A DNA stretch of 64,000 bases from Microvirga sesbaniae (GCF_025460805.1 NZ_JAMXFJ010000009.1:124001-188000), one strand, 5' to 3'; shown: positions 34,980-44,877, numbered from the stretch's first letter. Numbers and translations: made by a program. Notes: generated by a model not told the origin, from the letters alone.

Positions 34980-36815
34980 ATGACGAGTTCGGCGGCGCCA
35001 GCACACACCCCATCGAGCCGATCGTCCGCACGCGCCATCGTGGGGTACCTGCGGCACGTCTTCACCCAGCCCGAACGCCTTCTCGGCATCCTGCTCGCCG
35101 TTGTGCTGGGGGCGCTGGTCCTCGTGCCGCTGTTCGAGCTGGTCCGGGAGACCCTCACCGTTCAGCCCTATGACCGCGCCTATCTGCCCAAGGCTCAGCC
35201 GGGCGAGTTCACGCTCTTCCATTATGAGCGCGTCTTCGCCGGTCGCCTCTCCTGGGCGATCTTCTACAAACCCTTCTTCAACTCGCTGGTCACGGCCTGT
35301 GCCGCCACCGCCATCTGCCTGGCCTTCGGCGCCGGTCTCGCCTGGCTGATCGTGCGCACGAACATTCCGTTCCGGAATTTTCTGCACACGCTGGTGATGA
35401 TCCCGTACATGCTCCCGTCCTGGGTGATGGCGCTGGCCTGGATCACGTTCTTCAAGAACGACCGCATCGGCGGAGCGTCAGGTGCCTTTGCATACTTCTT
35501 CGGCGTGCAGCCGCCGGACTGGATCGCCTATGGCCCGATCCCGATCGTCATCTGTCTGTCGCTCCACTATTACGTCTACTCCTATCTCTCGGTGTCGAGC
35601 TCGATCACGAGCGTCGACAGCCAGCTCGAGGAGGCCGGGGCCATGGCGGGCCTCTCGCGCCTCAAGCAGTTCCTGTGGATCACCGCGCCGCTCCTGTTGC
35701 CCGCTATCGGATCCGCGGTCGTGATGACCTTCATCCGTGTGGTCGGATCGTTCGGCACGCCCGCGGTGCTCGGCATGCCGGTGCGCTATTTCGTGCTGCC
35801 GACGCAGATCTATGCCGCCATGGGGACGCGCAACGCGGGCGACGGCTTCCTGCTTGCGCTCGTGCTCGTGGTCCTCGCCTGCCTGTTCATCTTCATCAAC
35901 CAGCGTCTCATCGGTGTCCGCAAGAGCTTCGTGACCCTCTCCGGCAAGGGCTTCCGCAGCAAGGAGATCGATCTCGGGCGCTGGCGCTGGCCGCTCTTCA
36001 TCCTTGTCATGCTGCTCATGACGGCAGCCGTCGCCTTCCCGCTTGTCCTGCTGGTCCTTCAGTCGCTGATCAAGACGGCAGGCAACTACAGCCTCGGCAA
36101 CCTGACCCTGCATTACTGGACCGGCCAGGGAGGCGAGGGCGTCGACCAACTCCAGGCTGCCCTGGTCGACAACGGCAACATCCTCGATGCGACCTGGAAT
36201 AGCCTCAAGCTGGCGTTCCTCACCGCCATGACGACCGGCGTCTTCGGCTTCCTCATCGGCTATGTCGTCGTCAGGACCCGCGGCTCGCTGACCTCGCGCG
36301 CCCTGGAGACGGTGGCCTTCCTGCCGTATATCTTCCCGGCCTTGGCCTTCGGGGCGATCTATATCGGCATGTTCGCCCGTCCGTTCGGGCCGATCCCGGC
36401 CCTCTACGGCACCTTCGCGCTGCTCGTCCTGATCTGCTCGGTCAAGACGCTGCCGTTTACGTCCCGCACGGGCATCGCGGCGCTCCTGCAGATCGACAAG
36501 TCGCTGGAGGAGGCGGCCCGCGTCCAGGGCATCGGCTGGTTCCGCCGCATGGTGCGGATCATCGTGCCCATCGCCGCCGGCGGGCTTCTCTCCGGCATGC
36601 TGCTGAGCTTCATCAGCATCATGCGCGAGCTGTCGCTCATCATCCTGCTCGTCACGCCGTCGACCAACGTGCTCGCCGGCGTCATCTACAACTACCAGAA
36701 CCAGGACATGCCCCAACTCGTCGGCGTCGCCACCGTGCTGCTCGTCGCCATCGTGATTGCGGTCAACCTGGCCGTCCGCGCCTTGTCGACGAAGGCGAGG
36801 ATCGGGGCGGCCTGA
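34980..36815 (+). CDS. Fused double ABC permease, AfuB/FbpB type
   Basis: Membrane protein of 611 residues with two homologous permease halves, about twelve membrane segments. EAA-type loops occur in each half (SQLEEAGAMAGLSRLKQFLWITAPLLLP near residue 220 and KSLEEAARVQGIGWFRRMVRIIVPI near residue 510). This is the architecture of iron(III) permeases, but also of AfuB sugar-phosphate and aminoethylphosphonate permeases. Downstream phosphatases favour an organophosphate. First gene of the binding protein/ATPase operon. Confidence 0.9.
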   Translation: MTSSAAPAHTPSSRSSARAIVGYLRHVFTQPERLLGILLAVVLGALVLVPLFELVRETLTVQPYDRAYLPKAQPGEFTLFHYERVFAGRLSWAIFYKPFFNSLVTACAATAICLAFGAGLAWLIVRTNIPFRNFLHTLVMIPYMLPSWVMALAWITFFKNDRIGGASGAFAYFFGVQPPDWIAYGPIPIVICLSLHYYVYSYLSVSSSITSVDSQLEEAGAMAGLSRLKQFLWITAPLLLPAIGSAVVMTFIRVVGSFGTPAVLGMPVRYFVLPTQIYAAMGTRNAGDGFLLALVLVVLACLFIFINQRLIGVRKSFVTLSGKGFRSKEIDLGRWRWPLFILVMLLMTAAVAFPLVLLVLQSLIKTAGNYSLGNLTLHYWTGQGGEGVDQLQAALVDNGNILDATWNSLKLAFLTAMTTGVFGFLIGYVVVRTRGSLTSRALETVAFLPYIFPALAFGAIYIGMFARPFGPIPALYGTFALLVLICSVKTLPFTSRTGIAALLQIDKSLEEAARVQGIGWFRRMVRIIVPIAAGGLLSGMLLSFISIMRELSLIILLVTPSTNVLAGVIYNYQNQDMPQLVGVATVLLVAIVIAVNLAVRALSTKARIGAA

Positions 36816-36863
36816 CCAATCCATCCAGGTCGACACAACGAGAAACGAAGGAGGAAGCCCATC

Positions 36864-38102
36864 ATGACACCGACTTTCCGCAGTGCCAAAGCCTGGCTCG
36901 CGGCCGGAGCCCTGACCTTTGCCCTCGCAGCGCCGGCCATGGCGCAGCAGCCCGACCCCAAGTGGGACGCCTGGCTCCAGAAAAGCCAGCTCGGCCCCTA
37001 TCAGAAGAACGAGAACTGGGACGAGGTGATTGCCGGCGCGAAGAAGGAGGGCGAGGTCGTCGTCTATTCCTCATCGGGCACGATGTTGAAGGTGGCGGAG
37101 GACTTCGCGAAGCTCTATCCAGAGATCAAGGTCAAGGCCTATGACCTCGGCTCCGAGAAGACCATTGAGAAGGTCGTGCGCGAGCACCAGGCCGGCGTGT
37201 ACGCGGCCGACGTGATCTACTCGGGCGGCACCGAGCAGATGGTGTTCGACCTGCTTCCCAACCAACACATCGTCAATTACGTGCCGTCGTACCTGGTCGA
37301 CAGGATTCCCGCCGAACACCGGGAGCCGCTGCTGACGCATGTGATCGAAGCCTACGGTGTTCTGTACAACTCAGAGACCTACCCGGAGCCGCCGATCAAG
37401 AGCATCTGGCAACTCACCGAACCGCAATGGAAGGGCCGCTTCTCCATGAAGTCGCCGGCCGGTTCGCTAACCACCCTGATGATGCTCGCTGCCATCGTCG
37501 AGCACTCCGACGAGATGCAGAAGGCGTACGAGAATCACTATGGCAAGAAGCTCGAGCTCTCGCCCGGCATCGAGAACGCAGGCTACGAGTTCCTGCACCG
37601 GCTGATCGGCAACGACATCGTCATCTCCGACAACAGCTCGAAGATCGCGACAGCCGTCGGGCTGCGCGGCCAGGCCAAGCCCCCGATGGCGTTCTCGGTG
37701 ATCCACTACCTGACCAAGAACCAGTCCGACAACTACGCGAATGCGATCCCCTACGACCTGCAGCCCGCGGCGTTGTTCTCGTATCCGACCTATGTGGCGG
37801 TTGCCGGACAGGCGCCGCATCCGAATGCCGCGAAGCTCTTCGTGTCGTTCCTCATGGGCAGCAAGGAGCTGAACAGCAGTTCGGAGCTGAAGGCGCCGTT
37901 CCGGTCCGGAAAGTCCCTGGACCTGCTGCAGGGCATGGCCGCCTTTTACCAGGTCGGCACCTTCTCACCGCGCACGGACGTGCCGCCGCCGCCTTACAGC
38001 GAGATGTGGCCGAAGGCCAACAAGCTCACCGCGTCGCCCGCGTTCGTGAAGGACAACATCGCGAAGATCAGCGACTTCTGGATGGCCGAGACGAGCCGGT
38101 AA
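36864..38102 (+). CDS. ABC substrate-binding protein, FbpA/AfuA-like
   Basis: Periplasmic type 2 binding protein of 412 residues. Sec signal peptide with cleavage at AMA-QQ (residue 27). The segment EVVVYSSSGTMLKVAEDFAKLYPEIKVKAY is characteristic of the family. I do not see the consecutive tyrosine pair that binds Fe3+ in classical FbpA proteins. AGGAGGAAG lies before the ATG. With the following phosphatase genes the ligand may be a phosphorylated polyol or sugar; this is inference. Confidence 0.88.
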   Translation: MTPTFRSAKAWLAAGALTFALAAPAMAQQPDPKWDAWLQKSQLGPYQKNENWDEVIAGAKKEGEVVVYSSSGTMLKVAEDFAKLYPEIKVKAYDLGSEKTIEKVVREHQAGVYAADVIYSGGTEQMVFDLLPNQHIVNYVPSYLVDRIPAEHREPLLTHVIEAYGVLYNSETYPEPPIKSIWQLTEPQWKGRFSMKSPAGSLTTLMMLAAIVEHSDEMQKAYENHYGKKLELSPGIENAGYEFLHRLIGNDIVISDNSSKIATAVGLRGQAKPPMAFSVIHYLTKNQSDNYANAIPYDLQPAALFSYPTYVAVAGQAPHPNAAKLFVSFLMGSKELNSSSELKAPFRSGKSLDLLQGMAAFYQVGTFSPRTDVPPPPYSEMWPKANKLTASPAFVKDNIAKISDFWMAETSR

Positions 38103-38137
38103 CCTGACCTGAATGGCTTCCGCACGAGAGAGTGCCC

Positions 38138-39265
38138 ATGTCTGAAATCACCCTCAGAAACATCACCAAGTCGTACGGAAGCCATCTGGCCCTTCCGAGC
38201 CTCGACATCGACATCCCGAAGGGCAGCTTCGTGACCCTGCTCGGGCCATCGGGCTGCGGCAAGACCACGACCCTGCGCGTCATCGCCGGCCTGGAGCAGG
38301 CGACCACGGGCGAGGTCGTGCTCGGCGGGAAGACGGTCTACTCCAGCCGGACCGGAATCTTCGTTCCGCCCGAGCGGCGCGGCCTCGGCTTCATCTTCCA
38401 GAGCTACGCTCTGTGGCCCAACATGAAGGTCGACCGCAACATCACCCTGGCTTTGTCGGAGGCCAGGCAGCCCGCGCGAGTGGTCAAGGAGCGCCTTGCG
38501 GAGGCGCTCGCGAAGGTCCAGCTGACCGGGCTTGCGGACCGCTATCCGTCCGAGCTGTCGGGCGGTCAGCAGCAGCGGGTGGCCGTGGCCCGCCTGATTG
38601 CGGCCCGCAACGCGATCCTGCTCATGGACGAGCCGCTGTCCAACCTTGACGCGAAACTCCGGACGGAGATGCGCACGGAGCTGAAGCGCCTGCACCGCGA
38701 GTTGCAGGCGACCACGGTCTACGTCACGCACGATCAGGTCGAGGCACTGACCATGTCGGACAGCATCGTGGTGATGAAGGACGGCGTCATCCAGCAGCAG
38801 GGCTCGCCCTACGAGATCTATCACAACCCCGCCAACCTCTTCGTCGCCGAGTTCATCGGCGATCCCAGGATCAACCTCCTGGACGGAACCTTGGCGACCG
38901 CCGGGGGCGAGCGGGCCGTGCGCTTCCAGGATGCGGCCATTCCCGCGCCGACCGGCCTGCGGGGCCCGGATGGCCCGGTGACGTTCGCGATCCGCCCGGA
39001 GAACATCACGATCGTCGAGCGGCAGGGCCCGTTCAGCCTGCAGGCCGAGGTCGACATCGTCCAGCCCACCGGATCGCAGACGATCATCTCGCTCACGGTC
39101 AAAGGCCACCGGGTCACGGCGCTCATTCCCCGCTTCGAGACCTCGCTCCCGAAGAAAACCATCTGGGTCGAGTTCCCGCCCGACCAGATCATATTCTTCG
39201 ATAAGGGCAGCGGAAATCGGCTCCCGTCGGCCCCACCCGCTGTCGGAGCCTCCCACGCGGCCTGA
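38138..39265 (+). CDS. ABC ATPase, FbpC/PotA-like
   Basis: Cytoplasmic ATPase of 375 residues with a C-terminal TOBE-type regulatory domain (residues about 240-360). Walker A GPSGCGKT at 36-43, signature [19 protein letters not shown], Walker B ILLMDEPLSNLDAK, switch VTHDQVEA. ATG 38138 is preferred to the GTG two codons upstream. Energises the double permease. Confidence 0.93.
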   Translation: MSEITLRNITKSYGSHLALPSLDIDIPKGSFVTLLGPSGCGKTTTLRVIAGLEQATTGEVVLGGKTVYSSRTGIFVPPERRGLGFIFQSYALWPNMKVDRNITLALSEARQPARVVKERLAEALAKVQLTGLADRYPSELSGGQQQRVAVARLIAARNAILLMDEPLSNLDAKLRTEMRTELKRLHRELQATTVYVTHDQVEALTMSDSIVVMKDGVIQQQGSPYEIYHNPANLFVAEFIGDPRINLLDGTLATAGGERAVRFQDAAIPAPTGLRGPDGPVTFAIRPENITIVERQGPFSLQAEVDIVQPTGSQTIISLTVKGHRVTALIPRFETSLPKKTIWVEFPPDQIIFFDKGSGNRLPSAPPAVGASHAA

Positions 39266-39376
39266 AGGCGACGGTCGGCTGCCGGTCGAACAGGCAGAAC
39301 GCTCAACCCTGTGGCACGCCATTCCCGATGAGCGTGCCGCAACAGCCATACCACGAAGATCAGGATCAAAGTTTCG

Positions 39377-40000
39377 ATGGTGACCCAGTTCAACTTTCCA
39401 CGCCCTCCGATGAGCCTCATCGTCGAGGATCTCCCGCCGTTCGGGGTGAAGCTTTTCGTCGGGGACGCCAATGCGGCGTCGGACAAGGCCTTGCTCAAGA
39501 GCAACGACATCGCCATCGTGGTGAACTGCGCCGTCAACCTCGATATCGACTATACGGCCGGGGTCGGAGCCTCCGACATCGCGTCGCCGCACGGGCCGGT
39601 CCGAAACTACAAGCTGGGTCTCATCGACGATGCAGGCAACCCGGACACGATGCTGCTGGCCGGCTACTACCTGCTCGATGGCGCCCTGCATCAGCAGCTG
39701 CCCGACCGCCGCACCTATCCTCACCGTCGCCGTGGGAACGTGCTGCTGCACTGCCGCGGCGGGCGCAGCCGGTCCGTGATCCTGGCGGCCCTGTACATCC
39801 ACATCCAGATGCCTGACCGGTTCCTGACCCTCGAGGCCGCCATCGATCACCTGCGCGTCACGCGCGAGCTTCATCCTGATGAATGGATGGAGACACCAAA
39901 GCCGATGCTGATCGAAGCCGCCCGCCATGCCGCTGCGTGGATCCGGCGGATCGAGCGCGAGAAGCATCCGGCACGAGAGCCCGTTTCCTCCAGCCAGTAA
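39377..40000 (+). CDS. Dual-specificity/tyrosine-type phosphatase
   Basis: Cysteine-based phosphatase of 207 residues. The P-loop HCRGGRSRS gives Cys126 and Arg132 (HCx5R), and IDDAGN near residue 83 may hold the general acid. The gene follows the ABC ATPase and precedes two inositol-monophosphatase-family genes, so it may dephosphorylate a small imported phosphoester rather than a protein. No clear ribosome-binding site precedes ATG 39377; ATG 39410 is an alternative. Confidence 0.8.
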   Translation: MVTQFNFPRPPMSLIVEDLPPFGVKLFVGDANAASDKALLKSNDIAIVVNCAVNLDIDYTAGVGASDIASPHGPVRNYKLGLIDDAGNPDTMLLAGYYLLDGALHQQLPDRRTYPHRRRGNVLLHCRGGRSRSVILAALYIHIQMPDRFLTLEAAIDHLRVTRELHPDEWMETPKPMLIEAARHAAAWIRRIEREKHPAREPVSSSQ

Positions 40001-40015
40001 GCAGGACAAACCTTC

Positions 40016-40846
40016 ATGCCCGTCTCCACCATAGCCAGGGTCGCGGATCCCGTCTCGTTGTCCGCAGCGGAGAAATCCGACCTCAGATTGTCTGTCGCGT
40101 CCGCTGTGGCGCGGGAGGCGGGGGCCCTGGCCCGCCGCCGGTTCAACGGACGCCCCGGAACGACCGGCATCAACCTCAAGGGACATCAGGACTATCTCTC
40201 GGCGGTGGATGCCGAGGTCGAGAGCTTGGTGCGCAGCCGGCTGCTGGAGAGCTTTCCCGAGGATTCCTTCTTCGGCGAAGAGGGCGGGGGATCGTTCGAT
40301 CACAATGTCTGGGTGGTCGATCCGATCGATGGCACGGCGAACTTCGTGCGCGGGATCTCGCAATTCTGCATCTCCATCGCCTATGTCCGCGATGGCCAGA
40401 CCCGGATCGGGATCATTTATGATCCCATGCACGATGAACTGTTCTCGGCCGAGCGGGGCCGGGGTGCGACGCTGAACGGCGAGCCGATCCGTGTCAGCGG
40501 GCTGGGCGACATGCAGTCCGCCACCATCGAGGCCGGCTGGTCGACCCGGCTTCCGCTCAGCCAGTACGTCGATCTCGTCGGCCGGATCCTGGCGGCCGGG
40601 GCGGGCGTTCGTCGCGGAGGGTCGGGCGCCCTGGCCCTGGCCTCCGTGGCGGCGGGCCGGATCGACGGCTATTGCGAGTTGCACATGAACTCGTGGGATG
40701 CCCTGGCCGGGATGCTGTTGATCGAGGAGGCGGGCGGCTGGGTGAATGACTTTCTCACCGGTTCAGGACTGCGCGACGGCAACATCGTACTCGGCTGCAC
40801 GTCCGGTCTGAGGGACCCGCTCGTCCGGCTGATGGGAATGGCCTGA
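40016..40846 (+). CDS. Inositol monophosphatase-family phosphatase (first)
   Basis: Mg2+-dependent phosphatase of 276 residues. Motifs: GEEGG with Glu88/Glu89, DPIDGTANF with Asp102 and Asp105, and the C-terminal NSWDALAGMLLIEEAGG that supplies the third metal ligand. Probably releases phosphate from inositol-, glycerol- or sugar-phosphate. It starts 15 bases after the phosphatase gene, in the same operon. Confidence 0.92.
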   Translation: MPVSTIARVADPVSLSAAEKSDLRLSVASAVAREAGALARRRFNGRPGTTGINLKGHQDYLSAVDAEVESLVRSRLLESFPEDSFFGEEGGGSFDHNVWVVDPIDGTANFVRGISQFCISIAYVRDGQTRIGIIYDPMHDELFSAERGRGATLNGEPIRVSGLGDMQSATIEAGWSTRLPLSQYVDLVGRILAAGAGVRRGGSGALALASVAAGRIDGYCELHMNSWDALAGMLLIEEAGGWVNDFLTGSGLRDGNIVLGCTSGLRDPLVRLMGMA

Positions 40847-40942
40847 CCGCACTCAAGTGTTCGATCCTGGAGCGCGACGGATCCTGATCCCGGGTTGTCG
40901 CGGCGGGGCTTGCGCTCCCGGGAATTGTGAAAGCGATTGCCC

Positions 40943-41809
40943 ATGCTGTTCTCAACCCATCATGCCGGCCTCGTGGAGCAGCTGCTCCGCGCAGCGGCCC
41001 GGTCGGAGATCATGCCCCGCTTCCGGAACCTGTCGGCGCATGAGGTTCGGCAGAAGTCGTCGGCCATGGATCTTGTGACGGATGCCGATGTGGCTGCCGA
41101 GCGGATGATCGCCAGAGAGTTGGGGCGGGCCTTTCCGCATGCTGTCCTGATTGGCGAAGAGGCCACGGAGTGCGACCCGTCTCTGCTGAACAGGCTGGCG
41201 GACGCGGACCTTGCCTTCCTGATCGATCCGGTGGACGGCACCAAGAATTTCGCCTCGGGTCTCCCGTTGTTCGGGGTGATGGCGGCGGCCGTTGTGCGAG
41301 GGGAGGTCGTTGCCGGTTGGATCCATGACCCGGTTGGGAACGACACGGCGATGGCCATCCGCGGGGAGGGGGCCTGGATCAAGCATCCCGATGGCAGACG
41401 AACCGATCTTCGGGTTGCGTCTTCGGTCGCGATCGAAGAAATGTCAGGGTGCGCCTCCTGGCACCATATGCCGGAGCCCATGCGGTCCGCCGTGGCGGCG
41501 AACCTCCCGGGTTTCGGGGCCGTTGCCTGTTATCGCTGCGCGGCGCACGAGTATCGGATGGCCGCCGCCGGACATTGCCACTTCCTTCTCCACGGGAAGC
41601 TGATGCCGTGGGATCATGCGGCAGGCTGGCTGCTCCATCGGGAGGCCGGCGGCTACGCCGCGCGGTTTGACGGAGCGCCTTATCGCCCCACCCTCCATGA
41701 TGGGGGCATCCTATGCGCTCCCGATGCAGAGAGCTGGCGGACGATTCACGAGAGGCTCTTTGGCCTCTCTGCAATGTCGCTCGCGAGCCCTTTCGGGGCT
41801 GGGCGGTAA
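40943..41809 (+). CDS. Inositol monophosphatase-family phosphatase (second)
   Basis: Second IMPase-family enzyme, 288 residues: GEEATE near residue 71, DPVDGTKNF with Asp95 and Asp98, and PWDHAAGWLLHREAGG near the C-terminus. It differs clearly from the first copy, so the two probably act on different phosphoesters. ATG 40943 is preferred; an in-frame TTG lies two codons upstream. Confidence 0.9.
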   Translation: MLFSTHHAGLVEQLLRAAARSEIMPRFRNLSAHEVRQKSSAMDLVTDADVAAERMIARELGRAFPHAVLIGEEATECDPSLLNRLADADLAFLIDPVDGTKNFASGLPLFGVMAAAVVRGEVVAGWIHDPVGNDTAMAIRGEGAWIKHPDGRRTDLRVASSVAIEEMSGCASWHHMPEPMRSAVAANLPGFGAVACYRCAAHEYRMAAAGHCHFLLHGKLMPWDHAAGWLLHREAGGYAARFDGAPYRPTLHDGGILCAPDAESWRTIHERLFGLSAMSLASPFGAGR

Positions 41810-41880
41810 GCGCGCGTGAGCTATTTACTCCTGTGCGCCACTGCCCGCACGCGGGCCGTCGGCAGCACGGGAGGACAATC

Positions 41881-43392
41881 ATGAGACGACTCGTCAGTGT
41901 TGCGGCCTTGCTGGCCGCTTCAGGGAGCATTGCGTACGCTCAGAACACCCTGCCTCAAACCAACGACGCCTACTTCCGCGCAGCTCAGTCCGCGCTCCAG
42001 GAGCGCTTGCGCGTGACGCCGAACACCAATCGCGCCAAGAACGTGATCCTGTTCGTGGGCGACGGTATGGGCATCTCCACGGTTACCGCGGGCCGCATCT
42101 ACGAGGGGCAGAAGCGCGGCGTCGATGGCGAGTCGAACTCGCTGACCATGGAAAAGCTGCCTTTTGCGGCTCTCTCGAAGACCTACACCCATGACGCGCA
42201 GGTGGCCGATTCCGCCCCGACCGCCGTGGCCATGGTAACGGGCGTGAAAACGCGCAACGACGTGATCGGCGTGAACAGCGAGGTCGAGGTCGGCGACTGT
42301 GCCGGGTCCAAGGGCAAGGAGGTGCTGAGCCTGGCGGCCATGGCCGAGCGGGCCGGGCAGGCGACCGGCGTCATCTCCACCGCCCGCATCACCCATGCCA
42401 CGCCGGCCTCCATGTACGCCCATACACCTCACCGCGACTGGGAAGGTGACGCCAACATGACGCCGGAGGCCATGGCGGCCGGATGCAAGGACATCGCCCA
42501 GCAGCTTGCCGCCTGGTCCCAAGGCGACGGCTTCGAGGTGATCTTCGGCGGCGGACGCGACCGCTTCCTCCCGGAGACCGTGAACGACCCCGAGGACACG
42601 GACAAGAAGGGCTCGCGCAAGGATGGGCGCAACCTCGTCCAGGAATGGCAGAACCGTTACTCCAACAGCGGCGTGTTTCTTTGGAACAAGGAGCAGTTCG
42701 ACAAGCTCGATGGAAAGACCCCTCATGTGATGGGCCTCTTCGAGCGCTCGCACATGCGCTACGAGGCGGACCGTCTCAAGGACAATGGCGGCGAGCCGTC
42801 CCTGGCGGAACTCACGGTGAAGGGCATCGACATCCTGAGCCAGAACCCGAGCGGGTTCTTCCTCATGGTCGAGGGCGGGCGCATCGATCACGCGCACCAT
42901 GACGGCAATGCGTACCGCTCGCTCGAGGACATGGTCGCCTTCGACAATGCCATCAAGGCAGCGCTGCAAAAGGTGAACCTCGATGAGACGCTCGTGATCG
43001 TGACGGCAGACCACAGCCATACGCTGACGATCAGTGGATATCCGAAGCGCGGCAACCCGATCCTGGAGACCATCGTCGAGCCGGACGGCAAGCCGAAGCT
43101 CGGCAAGGATGGCAAGCCGTTCACGACACTCGGCTACGCCAACGGCCCGGGCGCCGTGAAAGCGAATGAACCACGTCCGACGCCAGCTGACACCACCGCG
43201 CCGGATTACAAGCAGCAGTCCCTGGTCCCGCTCGACAGCGAGACCCACGGCGGCGAGGACGTCGCGATCTTTGCCGGCGGCCCCTGGGCTCACCTCTTCG
43301 CCGGCGTGGTGGAACAGAACTACATCTACCACGTGATCGATCATGCCACGAAGTTGGGTGAACGCTCAGGCCTGCGTGCAGCCGCTCAGTAG
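41881..43392 (+). CDS. phoA: Alkaline phosphatase, PhoA family
   Basis: Periplasmic phosphomonoesterase of 503 residues with a Sec signal ending at AYA-Q (residue 20). Motifs: NVILFVGDGMG with Asp61, the nucleophile Ser111 in ADSAPTAVAM, GGRIDHAHHDGNA, TADHSHTLTISGYPKRG and ETHGGEDVAIFAGGP, all zinc/magnesium ligand regions. GGGAGGA lies upstream of the ATG. Last gene in the phosphatase series; it would free phosphate from extracytoplasmic monoesters. No Pho box was found directly before it. Confidence 0.95.
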   Translation: MRRLVSVAALLAASGSIAYAQNTLPQTNDAYFRAAQSALQERLRVTPNTNRAKNVILFVGDGMGISTVTAGRIYEGQKRGVDGESNSLTMEKLPFAALSKTYTHDAQVADSAPTAVAMVTGVKTRNDVIGVNSEVEVGDCAGSKGKEVLSLAAMAERAGQATGVISTARITHATPASMYAHTPHRDWEGDANMTPEAMAAGCKDIAQQLAAWSQGDGFEVIFGGGRDRFLPETVNDPEDTDKKGSRKDGRNLVQEWQNRYSNSGVFLWNKEQFDKLDGKTPHVMGLFERSHMRYEADRLKDNGGEPSLAELTVKGIDILSQNPSGFFLMVEGGRIDHAHHDGNAYRSLEDMVAFDNAIKAALQKVNLDETLVIVTADHSHTLTISGYPKRGNPILETIVEPDGKPKLGKDGKPFTTLGYANGPGAVKANEPRPTPADTTAPDYKQQSLVPLDSETHGGEDVAIFAGGPWAHLFAGVVEQNYIYHVIDHATKLGERSGLRAAAQ

Positions 43393-43687
43393 AAGCTCTC
43401 GCGGGTGGGCCGGACCCGGCCCATCCGCCCCGCAGATCCATATGTCCTTGAGCCGACCGATATGCCCTGGAACGAATGCCGGATTTCCGCCGGCATCGGA
43501 TCAACTGACCTTCGTGAGGCCACGCCCGAAGGCTCGTTCAACCCAGAGCCGCCCCCAGAGCAAGGATGCATTCGAACACAGTAACAAGCCAAGAGAGGTT
43601 CGCCCGCTCAATATGTCACAGGACCATCAAGCCTGCTTCGTGCCTGAATATATACCTTGACTCGACATGCCGCAGCAGTAAGCCTCG
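43393..43687. other. Intergenic region after phoA with GC hairpin
   Basis: TGGGCCGG-AC-CCGGCCCA (43406-43423) lies 14 bases after the phoA stop and may act as a terminator hairpin, though no U-run follows. The rest of the 295 bases shows nothing I recognise and does not encode the missing front of the tRNA-synthetase fragment downstream. Confidence 0.45.
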
Positions 43688-44644
43688 TTGACCATTCAAC
43701 ACGGCAGTGAATCCAGGCGAGAAGACCTGGGTCGGCTCAAACTCCACCTTATGCGAGCAGGGCAGCTATGGCGACAGGCACCTTCCAGGGCGGCGAAGCC
43801 GCGCACAGAACGGTGCGGCAGCGCGGTCGAGCGCCGGACCATGAACCAGTGGTCCTTCCGGATTACGGACTACCGGGACCGTCTGATCACTGGCCTGGAC
43901 AGGATCGACATGCCTGATTCCACCAAGCGGATGCAGCGGGCGTGGCTGGCCGATCTGAGGGACTGGTGCGTCTCGCGGCAGCGGACATGGGGGTGCCCAA
44001 TCCCGGTCGAGGGTGAGACGGACACCCTGGACACGTTCGTCGACTCCTCATTCTACTACCTGCGCTACCTGACCGACAGCGACACCGAGTTCCTGCCGGA
44101 AGGCTGCTACCAGCCCGTCGATCTGTATGTCGGCGGGGCCGAGCACGCCTGCATGCACCTGATCTACACCCGGTTCATCCACATGGTGCTGTTCGACTTA
44201 GGTGTCGTCCCACGGGAGGAGCCATTCAGGAAGGTGATCCATCAGGGCGTCATCAGGAAGGACGGAGCGAAGATGTCGAAGTCCAAGGGGAATGCCGTCA
44301 GCCCTGACGACTACGATCCCGACGAGCTGCGGCTGTACCTGATGTTCATCGGTCCCTATTTCGAGGGTGGGGAGTGGTCGGACGAGCACATCACCGGGCA
44401 GCGCCGGTTCCTGTCCCGGATGCGGCGGTGGCTGGAAAGCCGGGGCTCCGACCGGATCGATCTTTCGGCCTTCAAGGATCAGGTCGACCATGACACACGG
44501 GCCTTCAAGTTCAACAAGGTCGTGAGCGGGTTCATGGAGTTCTACAACCGCCACAAGCACCTGCGACCGGACGAGGACACGGCCCGACGGATCGAGGAGG
44601 TGCTGCGCGTCTTCGCGCCGGGATTCCGGTCATGCACACACTAG
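43688..44644 (+). pseudogene. leuS: Leucyl-tRNA synthetase fragment, editing domain deleted
   Basis: Open frame of 318 codons. From about residue 42 it matches class I leucyl-tRNA synthetase: ERCGSAVERRTMNQW...RITDYRDRL, then directly LRDWCVSRQRTWG, ETDTLDTFVDSSFYYLRY, VDLYVGGAEHACMHLIYTRF and KMSKSKGN (residues 195-202). The N-terminal HIGH region is missing, as are the CP1 editing domain (expected between QRAWL and LRDW, near residue 88) and the C-terminal tRNA-binding part. The first 40 residues look unrelated; ATG 43841 would give a shorter product. It is probably a relic of an acquired gene or a repurposed core; it should not charge tRNA without HIGH. Confidence 0.7.
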
Positions 44645-44719
44645 AGCCTCGGACGTGACCCAGAGGGCCGCGTCAGCGACCCGAAGGGCCCCACGATGCG
44701 CTCGGTGGGCTTCCGACCG

Positions 44720-44751
44720 GGATCACCGGGACAAGCCCGGTGATGACGTGG
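44720..44751. repeat. Half copy of family 1 repeat
   Basis: Only the right arm (ATCACCGGGACAAGCCCGGTGATGACGTG-type) is present. Confidence 0.65.
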
Positions 44752-44782
44752 CGGTTGATCGTTCGGTTCGCGTCACCCTCCT

Positions 44783-44877
44783 CACGTCATGGCCGGCCTT
44801 GTGCCGGCCATCCCGATGGGAAGAGCGCCGCGCCTCACCGTGTCGGGATCACCGGAACGAGCCCGGTGATGACGTGG
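44783..44877. repeat. REP-like composite hairpin repeat (family 1)
   Basis: Complete copy with CACGTCATGGCC left end and GGTGATGACGTGG right end, 32 bases after the half copy. Confidence 0.8.

Noticed and set aside
37994..40684. Very long minus-strand open frame opposite the ABC and phosphatase genes
   Set aside because: It is an antisense frame of GC-rich coding sequence; it overlaps well-supported plus-strand genes and shows no family motif.
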